Positions 5,616-10,010 of a stretch of DNA of 10,010 nucleotides are shown here, in pieces; positions within the stretch are counted from its first letter, which is position 1, and every line of letters starts with the position of its first letter. The notes beneath the pieces are model-generated. The model was given only the letters and a program-made list of their open reading frames with translations, was not told the DNA's origin and did no database searches. Both the position numbers and the translations under genes were made by a program. The stretch is from Baffinella frigidus (lineage: Eukaryota > Cryptophyceae > Cryptomonadales > Baffinellaceae), in assembly GCA_026770585.1 (NCBI GenBank), contig MU646522.1, positions 141,744 through 151,753 on the forward strand, in the 5' to 3' direction.

Positions 5616-5639
5616 CGGGTGCGTGAGCATAGGGCCACC

Positions 5640-6210
5640 ACCCCGACCGCCTTATCCGGAGGTTATTCTGCCTTATCCGTCGGCCAATGGGGGCACAAGA
5701 ACCGCGTGACCAACTCCGAACCTCGTGACCAGGGGCGGAGGGGGGCTTCATAGAGAGAATTTATTGATTACACGACCAGCATGACCACATTCTAAGAACC
5801 CCAGCGTTTTTTTTGGTACTGCAAGGATCTGGAGTTCTTTCACACTTCACGTTGGTGTAGAACGGCTTCATTGCACGTAGCACGCTTTACTAACCCGACA
5901 CCGAATCGACCTCGAGTTCCTCATCCGCGGTAGTTCTCGGGAGGCGGAGCGTCTGCAAGCTCACGGTTCGCAGATTTGAGGGGAGGAGCGCGGTCGGGCA
6001 GGGGGGGGGTAGAGAGGTCGGGCGAGGGAGAGGGCGGAGGGCGGAGCGGAGACGCGCGGCGTTTGGAGAGGGGGTTTGAGGCGGGGTTTGGAGAGGGAGG
6101 GGGCGGAGGGCGTTTTTGAGGACCGACGATCGACCGCCCTTTCTTGCGGGCATGCCTGTTCGATTCTCCAGAGCGCTGAGGGGGGAGGACGTGCCGGAGG
6201 TCGGGGCCTG
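5640..6210. other. G-rich gene-less stretch
   Basis: 5640-5720 contains GCCTTATCCG twice. 5980-6120 is built of GAGGGCGGAGGGCGG-type purine-rich sequence. No coding frame is convincing; the minus-strand frame 5890-6153 simply follows the low-complexity tract. It leads directly into the first telomeric array. Confidence 0.6.
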
Positions 6211-6419
6211 TTTGGGGGTTTGGGGTTTGGGGTTTGGGGTTTGGGGTTTGGGGTTCGGGGTTTGGGGTTTGGGGTTTGGGGTTTGGAGTTTAGGGTTCAG
6301 GGTTTAGGGTTTAAATTTAGGGTTTAGGGTTTAGGGTTTATGGTTGAGGGTTTAAATTTAGGGTGTAGGGTTTAGGGTTTAGGGTTTAGGGTTTAGGGTT
6401 TAGGGTTTAGGGTTTAGGT
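6211..6419 (+). repeat. Telomere-like array 1
   Basis: It starts with about ten TTTGGGG units, then shifts to TTTAGGG, including seven or more consecutive perfect units from about 6372 to 6417. The G-rich strand is +. The change from variant to canonical repeat in the 5' to 3' direction is the order expected at the inner edge of a telomere. Strong G-quadruplex potential on the + strand. Confidence 0.95.
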
Positions 6420-6481
6420 CAAACCGATGCCGAGCCGGCGAGTGAAATGTTGGGGGGGCGTCTCCGGCTCTTGTCGGTTTG
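6420..6481. repeat. Hairpin at the end of array 1
   Basis: CAAACCGATGCCGAGCCGG (6420-6438) pairs with CCGGCTCTTGTCGGTTTG (6464-6481), with an internal mismatch bulge, right where the TTTAGGG array ends. The loop holds a G7 run. Confidence 0.75.
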
Positions 6482-6671
6482 TGCTGGCGCGAAAAACGGC
6501 GCGTGTAGGACCTCCCGGCACGACCTAATTCGGAAACATATTTAATTTTCAACGATTTTGGCAATGGCATTTACCACACATAATGATTATGCTAGGAATA
6601 GGAACGCGGTGTGGGCACGACCTGCGTTCTGCCGGGGGGGTGAGACGCAGCTTTCGTATGAATCCTGGTTT
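6482..6671. other. Unassigned A/T-richer stretch
   Basis: No gene, RNA or repeat family recognised. Confidence 0.6.
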
Positions 6672-6751
6672 AATTCAATAGCACACAATCACCTCTAAGT
6701 TGGCATCAAGATGATGCTAATTTTAGGGGTGATTATTTGCTATTTTCAATT
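6672..6751. mobile_element. Small foldback sequence
   Basis: 6672-6698 (AATTCAATAGCACACAATCA then CCTCTAA) is the imperfect reverse complement of 6723-6751 (TTAGGGGTGATTATTTGCTA then TTTTCAATT). The centre (about 25 bases) is short. A further AAATAGCACAAAAAC at 6798-6812 echoes the left arm. An 80-bp inverted-repeat sequence of this kind could be a miniature element; only one copy is seen. Confidence 0.5.
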
Positions 6752-6836
6752 TGAATGAAGGCTAAGATGAAAAATACGTGATCAATACCATCCTTCAAAT
6801 AGCACAAAAACTCATTTTGATTTAAATCAGAATCCG

Positions 6837-6972
6837 TATAAGATTGTCGCCTTTCTCTTCCGAGGAGGAGAAAGGCGACAATCTTATATGGAGAAAGGCG
6901 ACAATGGATATAAGATTGTCACCATGGAGAAAGGCGACAATCTTATATAGAGAAAGGCGACAATCTTATATA
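6837..6972. repeat. Cluster of direct and inverted 21-25 bp repeats
   Basis: The motif GAGAAAGGCGACAATCTTAT occurs on + at 6868, 6928 and 6950, with a shortened + copy at 6891-6905, and on the minus strand at 6837-6857 and 6908-6923. The first pair forms a perfect 21-bp stem (6837-6857 with 6868-6888) over a 10-base loop. A second pair (6908-6923 with 6933-6948) matches at 15 of 16. Units abut without unique spacers. It may come from serial insertion of a tiny palindromic element at TATA sites; that is inference. Confidence 0.85.
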
Positions 6973-7086
6973 GGTGAGGTGGGAGTGAGAGGCGACGTGG
7001 GAGTGATACAAAACACCCAACCACCGAACGGGCGGGTGCACTGATGTGTATAGGGGTATAGGGGGGTGGTGTATACATTAGGGTTG

Positions 7087-7104
7087 TGTATCTCATAAGA
7101 TACA
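7087..7104. repeat. Short hairpin
   Basis: TGTATCT (7087-7093) pairs perfectly with AGATACA (7098-7104). It lies after a short run of TATAGGGG-type sequence. No function indicated. Confidence 0.5.
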
Positions 7105-7195
7105 TACTTTCAGAGCATTTCAGTCAACTCTGGCCACCCCATTGATGGGAAAGTCGAAAATTGAACGAAATCAGTTTTAGGGTAGGGGGGATGAA

Positions 7196-7250
7196 TGCAC
7201 ATGTGGTCCGTAGGGTCGTAGCACAGCAGCATGTCGAAAGCGTCAGCCTA
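7196..7250 (+). repeat. 55-bp direct repeat, copy 1
   Basis: It contains GGGTCGTAGCACAGCAGCAT and matches 7669-7723 with about eight differences. It lies just before element B2; the second copy lies just after element C. Confidence 0.85.
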
Positions 7251-7254
7251 GTAT

Positions 7255-7422
7255 CCACTTGGTGGACTACGAAGGGATTTCGCGAATAACCCATAAGCAA
7301 TAAGACATACGACCCTACGGTAGGCATGCCGTAGGGCCATAGGGGGGTTCCTACGGATAAGGTCACAGAAACTCGGGCACTTCCTGCCCGAGTTTCAAAT
7401 CCCTTCGTAGCCCGCTGTGTGG
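7255..7422 (-). mobile_element. Family-B element B2
   Basis: It runs opposite to B1 and B3: the right end CTTCGTAGCCCGCTGTGTGG (7403-7422) is the reverse complement of the B1 left end, and 7264-7290 (GGACTACGAAGGGATTTCGC, then GAATAACCC) matches the reverse complement of the B3 right side (9421-9450). The interior GGTTCCTACGGATAAGG corresponds to the reverse of CCTTATCCGTAGGAACC in B3. It also carries a perfect 12-bp hairpin, GAAACTCGGGCA (7368-7379) with TGCCCGAGTTTC (7385-7396). 168 bp, non-coding. Confidence 0.8.
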
Positions 7423-7493
7423 GGTTAGGGGTGTGGGGAGAGCGTGTGGAGACCCCCCGGGTTTCAAATCCCTTCGTAGCCCGCTGTGTGGAG
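7392..7493 (-). repeat. Duplicated terminal fragment of B2
   Basis: The B end GTTTCAAATCCCTTCGTAGC followed by CCGCTGTGTGG occurs at 7392 and again at 7461, an exact offset of 69 bases. The spacer includes GGGTTAGGGGTGTGGGGAG, a telomere-like snippet. This is a local tandem duplication of the element terminus rather than a second full element. Confidence 0.8.
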
Positions 7494-7519
7494 AGAAGAA
7501 ACAGAAGCACCTCAGTGTC

Positions 7520-7664
7520 CGAGGCCATGCAATTTAAACCGCCTTTTATGCTATCTTACGGGTAGACTGTGTCATATTTTGCGATTTTAGCGCCGACATA
7601 GCTTTACCAGAGGGCAAAACCCACCCCAAGATAGCAAAGCCACGGTTTAAATTGCATGGCCTCG
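7520..7664. mobile_element. Miniature inverted-repeat element C
   Basis: The outermost 22 bases at 7520-7541 are an exact reverse complement of 7643-7664 (inner half AATTTAAACCG / CGGTTTAAATT). The similarity continues inward to GCTATCTT (about 7550-7557) against AAGATAGC (about 7628-7635). Total 145 bp. The interior is non-coding. I see no clear flanking target duplication, so the superfamily is undetermined. Single copy in this window. Confidence 0.75.
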
Positions 7665-7668
7665 CCCG

Positions 7669-7723
7669 TGCACCTGCGGCCCGCAGGGTCGTAGCACAGC
7701 AGCATGTCGAAGACGTCAGTCTG
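7669..7723 (+). repeat. 55-bp direct repeat, copy 2
   Basis: Second copy of 7196-7250, offset by 473 bases. It begins almost at the boundary of element C and ends as telomeric array 2 begins (GTCTGGTTGGGGG). Confidence 0.85.
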
Positions 7724-7725
7724 GT

Positions 7726-8040
7726 TGGGGGTTGAGGGTTTGGGGCGTGGGGTTTGGGGTTTGGGGCGTGGGATTTGGGGTTTGGGGTTTGGGGTTTGGG
7801 GTTTTAGGTTTAGGGTTAAGGGGTTTAGGGTTTAGGTTTTAGGGTTTCAGGGTTTGGGTTTAGGGTTTTGGGTTTAGGATTCAGGATTTAGGGTTTTGAG
7901 TTTAGGGTTTAGGGTTTAGGGTTTAGGGTTTAGGGTTTAGGGTTTAGGGTTTAGGGTTTTAGGGGTTGGAGTTTTGGGGTTTGGGGTTTGGGGTTTGAGG
8001 TTTGGGGTTTTGAGTTTAGGGTTTAGGGTCTGGATTTTGG
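7726..8040 (+). repeat. Telomere-like array 2
   Basis: It starts with TTTGGGG and GGGGCGTGG variants, passes through mixed TTTAGGG/TTTTGGG units to a run of perfect TTTAGGG (about 7900-7958), then returns to TTTGGGG. The G-rich strand is +. Interstitial, because unique sequence follows at 8041. Confidence 0.95.
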
Positions 8041-8097
8041 GGGTTACGATCTGCCGCGCGAGCTCCTCGGTCTGCTCGCGTTCCTTGCATGCGGCCT
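8041..8097. other. GC-rich unique island
   Basis: Fifty-odd bases of non-telomeric sequence containing CTGCCGCGCGAGCTCCTCGG and ending GCGGCCTGG at the start of the next telomeric run. Too short to interpret. Confidence 0.6.
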
Positions 8098-8252
8098 GGT
8101 TTAGGGTTTAGGGTTTACAGGGGTACCTCGCTCATAAGAAACCGCCCCCCCCTAGGGCCCTACAGTAGGACTATGCGTAGGGCCCTAGGGTGGTCCTAGG
8201 GGGGTGGGCGTTTCTTATGAGCGAGGTACCCCTGTAGGTTATGGTTAAGGGA
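8098..8252 (+). repeat. Telomere-like run interrupted by A3
   Basis: TTTAGGG units at 8098-8117 continue as degenerate TAGGTTATGGTTAAGGG at 8235-8251 once A3 is removed. The break is at a TA inside a telomeric unit. Confidence 0.8.
8118..8234 (+). mobile_element. Family-A element A3 in telomeric repeat
   Basis: A complete 117-bp element, the same length as A2, with ends CAGGGGTACCTCGCTCAT and ATGAGCGAGGTACCCCTG. TA flanks it on both sides (8116-8117 and 8235-8236), as expected of a TA target duplication. The core contains an inner inverted repeat, CCTAGGGCCCTAC (about 8151-8163) with GTAGGGCCCTAGG (8178-8190). The minus strand is open from 8464 through most of the element to a stop at 8171-8173, encoding GTSLIRNAHPPRTTLG, which is a translation of the element end and not evidence of a gene. 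Confidence 0.92.
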
Positions 8253-8579
8253 TTCAAATTCGTGGTTCGACAAAATACGCAATTCAAAGTCCATCGGTGA
8301 CTTTCAGTTATGTGTCTTCCGAGATTTTTTTTATGAAGACCGCAACACTTCAGCCATGATATAGATTTGAGTCCTTGACACTTTTGAAGGTGCACGGGAA
8401 TTAGACGTCTACGCCGAAACATTGGATGTATTACGTTCTCATGTGCGTTGAGGAAGCTCAACACAAATCAATCAAAAACGCGACGTTTCGTTGTGTTTCA
8501 CACAATTCGAACTCTAAAACGTTGTAGGTCCACCTTTGACCTAAAATTCTGTTTTGAGAGGACACATAGAATCCGGCCT
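8253..8579. other. Unique segment between telomeric arrays
   Basis: About 330 bases of moderate GC without telomeric units. The only long frame is on minus (8464 to 8171) and ends inside A3; its unique part (about 75 codons) resembles nothing I know. No RNA gene or repeat recognised. Confidence 0.6.
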
Positions 8580-8755
8580 AAGGGTTTAGGGTTTAGGGTT
8601 TAGGGTTTAGGGTTTAGGGTTTAGGGTTCAGGGTTTATGGTTTATGGTTTAGGGTTTACGGTTCAGGGTTAGGGGATAGGGTTTAAGGTTTGGGGTTCAG
8701 GGTTCAGGGTTTAGGGTTCAGGGTTCAGGGTTCAGGGGTCAGGGTTTAGGGTTTC
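8580..8755 (+). repeat. Telomere-like array 3
   Basis: It begins with six or seven perfect TTTAGGG units, then degrades to TTCAGGG, TTTATGG and TTAGGGG variants toward its right end. The G-rich strand is +. Here the canonical units lie on the left, the reverse of array 1. Confidence 0.95.
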
Positions 8756-8823
8756 AACCAGGGCGGACGCGTGGGAGTTCTCCACAGGCAGGCCAGACTG
8801 CAGATGTGTGGAGACGCAGCTGT
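8756..8823. other. Unique island between arrays 3 and 4
   Basis: Sixty-eight bases of GC-rich non-telomeric sequence (GGCGGACGCGTGGGAGTTCT onwards). No feature recognised. Confidence 0.6.
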
Positions 8824-9070
8824 TTGAGGGTTTAGGGTTTAGGGTGTAGGGTTGAGGGTTTAGTGTTTAGTGTTGATGGTTTAGAGGTTGGGGGTTAGGG
8901 GTTAGGGGTTAGGGGTTAGGGGTTAGGGGTTAGGGGGTAGGGGTTGGTAAGCCCTAAGGTTAGGGATTAGAGGCTAGGGGTTAGGGGTTAGGGGCTAGGG
9001 GTTAGGGGTTAGGGGCTAGGGGTTAGGGGTTAGGGGTTAGGGGCTAGGGGTTGGTAGGGGTTGCGGTTTA
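8824..9070 (+). repeat. Telomere-like array 4 (TTAGGGG)
   Basis: Starts with a few TTTAGGG and variants, then becomes a fairly homogeneous run of GGGGTTA 7-mers (8888-8940 and about 8975-9060) with GGGGCTA variants. Broken at 8941-8974 by TTGGTAAGCCCTAAGG; GGTTGGTAAGCCC recurs at 9114-9126. Confidence 0.93.
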
Positions 9071-9131
9071 AGGCGGTTCGGGGTTCGGCGTGGATTAACC
9101 AGGGGGTTAGTGGTTGGTAAGCCCGGGGGGT

Positions 9132-9149
9132 CAGGTTTTTTTAAACCTG
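9132..9149. repeat. Short hairpin after array 4
   Basis: CAGGTTT (9132-9138) pairs perfectly with AAACCTG (9143-9149). Immediately beyond it, CTAAACCCTAAATCCC (9160-9175) is a two-unit telomeric snippet in the opposite orientation. Confidence 0.6.
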
Positions 9150-9196
9150 GGCCAAAACGCTAAACCCTAAATCCCAGACCGTATACCCTATGTCAG

Positions 9197-9285
9197 GTAC
9201 ATGTACAACTACCTGTACAACTGTACAACTGTAAAACAAACTGTAAAACTGTAAAACTATCTTATCTGTACACGTATAAAACTAA
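9197..9285 (+). repeat. ACTGTAAA/ACTGTACA short tandem array
   Basis: Repeats of about 9-10 bases based on ACAACTGTA and AAAACTGTA, after a GTACATGTAC palindrome at 9197-9206. AT-rich minisatellite directly before element B3. Confidence 0.75.
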
Positions 9286-9294
9286 CTGCAACAA

Positions 9295-9457
9295 CCACAC
9301 AGCGGGCCACGAAGGGATTTTCGACCCAAATCGGGCCACCTTTCCGTTACCTTATCCGTAGGAACCCCTCTATGTTCCTACGCTATTGCCTACCGTAGGG
9401 TCCTATGGCCTATCGCGTAGGGTTATTCACGAAACGCCTTCGTAGCCCGCTGTGCGG
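9295..9457 (+). mobile_element. Family-B element B3
   Basis: The left end CCACACAGCGGGCCACGAAG (9295-9314) and the right end CCTTCGTAGCCCGCTGTGCG plus G (to 9457) are inverted copies. The interior CCTTATCCGTAGGAACCCC (9350-9368) and GGTTATTCACGAAACGCC (9421-9438) match B2 in reverse. 163 bp, non-coding. No convincing target duplication. Confidence 0.8.
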
Positions 9458-9759
9458 TTCCACACGAGGCTAACCAGGCGAACAGAATAGATGGACGTTT
9501 TAGGGTTTTGTGGGGGAAACGTGCAGGTACGTGACCAATATGCTGACTTTTGGCGTGTTTCCTGGGCAACACTCCAGTAATTGACTTATGGATCTGTTCG
9601 CATGGATGGCCTCGTGTGGTTACCCAGAGCGCGCGTCGAGGTCGTCTTCAATGAAGGCGTGCCGCGCGGGCGTCGTTCGGAGTTCCCCGCCCAGAGTCGG
9701 AGGTCCCATCACACCGTCTGCCCGGGAGGGCCGCTCTGGAGAACCGCTGCCCTCTCTCT
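9458..9759. other. Unassigned GC-rich stretch
   Basis: No family recognised. A single TTTTAGGGTTTTG lies at 9498-9510. A plus-strand frame 9588-9806 (72 codons, Ser/Thr-rich end) is open, but it ends in the 9-bp tandem array and shows no domain, so I leave it uncalled. Confidence 0.5.
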
Positions 9760-9794
9760 CCACAGAGTCCACAGAGTCCACAGAGTTCACAGAG
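9760..9794 (+). repeat. 9-bp tandem CCACAGAGT, about 4 units
   Basis: CCACAGAGT repeats at 9760, 9769, 9778 and, with one change, 9787. The 9-bp period keeps reading frames open and explains the Thr-Glu-Ser periodicity of the overlapping frame. Confidence 0.85.
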
Positions 9795-9806
9795 GCTGCG
9801 GCCTGA

Positions 9807-9891
9807 GGATGCACCCCCGTGTAGGACGGCCGGGGTGACTTTACACGGGGGTGTATCCCCACGCCGGCCATCCTACACGAGGTTGTATCCC
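9807..9891. repeat. Three-copy inverted motif
   Basis: GGATGCACCCCCGTGTAGGA (9807-9826) occurs on +. Its reverse complement recurs as TTACACGGGGGTGTATCCCC (9841-9860) and TCCTACACGAGGTTGTATCC (9871-9890). The outer pair extends through GGCCGG. These are interspersed inverted repeats of a 20-base motif in a spacer preceding a telomeric array. Confidence 0.8.
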
Positions 9892-9950
9892 CAGAGGCGT
9901 GGAAGCGCTCGGGGGTGGTGACTGCGGCGACGATTTTCTGGCGGAGGCCT

Positions 9951-10010
9951 GGTTTGGGGTTTGGGGTTTGGGGTTTGGGGTTTGGGGTTTGGGGTTGAGG
10001 GTTGAGGGTT
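9951..10010 (+). repeat. Telomere-like array 5 (TTTGGGG)
   Basis: Six or seven TTTGGGG units followed by GGGTTGA variants reach the right edge of the window. The G-rich strand is +. It is preceded by GGCGGAGGCCTGG, similar to the lead-ins of arrays 1 and 2b. Confidence 0.93.

Noticed and set aside
6158-6166. GTTCGATTC, a T-loop-like motif that could mark a tRNA
   Set aside because: The flanking bases do not form a 5-bp T stem, and no anticodon arm or acceptor pairing is visible upstream.
6076-6327. Plus-strand open frame reading GVWGLGF repeats
   Set aside because: It is a translation of TTTGGGG telomeric units and the G-rich lead-in; repeats of 7 bases cycle all frames and carry no stop until the sequence changes to TTTAGGG.
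6837-6972. CRISPR-like repeat array
   Set aside because: Copies are in both orientations, abut each other without unique spacers of constant length, and the context is eukaryotic.
9160-9175. Head-to-head telomere fusion (G-rich arrays followed by CTAAACCCTAAATCCC)
   Set aside because: Only about two units are in the reverse orientation, separated from array 4 by a hairpin and unique sequence, and + oriented arrays resume to the right.
9588-9806. 72-codon plus-strand frame with a Thr-Glu-Ser-rich end
   Set aside because: It ends in the 9-bp tandem array, which keeps frames open by itself; there is no domain, and a competing frame on the other strand is equally long.
1-10010. Dinoflagellate spliced-leader sequence or spliceosomal/5S RNA gene
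   Set aside because: I scanned for the conserved spliced-leader core and U6-like motifs and saw none on either strand; absence in one window says nothing about the organism.

Overview
This window reads as eukaryotic, repeat-dominated, probably subtelomeric or heterochromatic DNA. I recognise no protein-coding or RNA gene in it. Five blocks of 7-bp telomere-type repeat (TTTAGGG with TTTGGGG, TTCAGGG and TTAGGGG variants) lie between 6211 and 10010, almost all with the G-rich strand on +. The TTTAGGG type is known from land plants, many algae, dinoflagellates and chromerids, so an algal or alveolate source fits. The sequence alone does not name the organism.

Layout. 1-95 is a (TA)n microsatellite, followed by a broken end of mobile-element family A. 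165-474 holds two and a half copies of a 128-146 bp tandem unit that carries an inverted repeat. 485-1077 is a direct-repeat block in which one family-A element (A1) is split by a second one (A2); both are about 117 bp, palindromic, and appear to use TA targets. 1151-1320 is a family-B element. 1588-3188 is a 1.6-kb foldback-like element (family D) with terminal inverted repeats of about 143 bp at roughly 90% identity, two inner inverted repeats, and extra copies of its own end. 3402-3749 is another long inverted repeat (E), followed by a 16-bp minisatellite and a solo D arm at 4138-4278. 4423-4782 is a low-confidence open frame with an Arg/Glu-rich tract. 4811-5640 has several short perfect hairpins, a decayed D copy and a possible decayed A relative.

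5900-6480 is a G-rich block leading into the first telomeric array and a boundary hairpin. 6672-6972 contains a small foldback sequence and a cluster of direct and inverted copies of a 21-25 bp motif. 7196-7723 has a 55-bp direct repeat flanking a family-B element, its duplicated end, and a 145-bp element C with 22-bp perfect inverted termini. 7726-10010 alternates telomeric arrays with short unique islands, the third family-A element (inserted inside a telomeric array), the third family-B element, and two short tandem arrays.

Nothing here forms an operon or pathway. What ties the window together is serial insertion of small, internally palindromic, apparently non-autonomous elements into each other and into telomere-like arrays. 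No transposase is visible, so any movement would depend on enzymes encoded elsewhere. Coordinates come from reading by eye; arm boundaries may be off by one or two bases.
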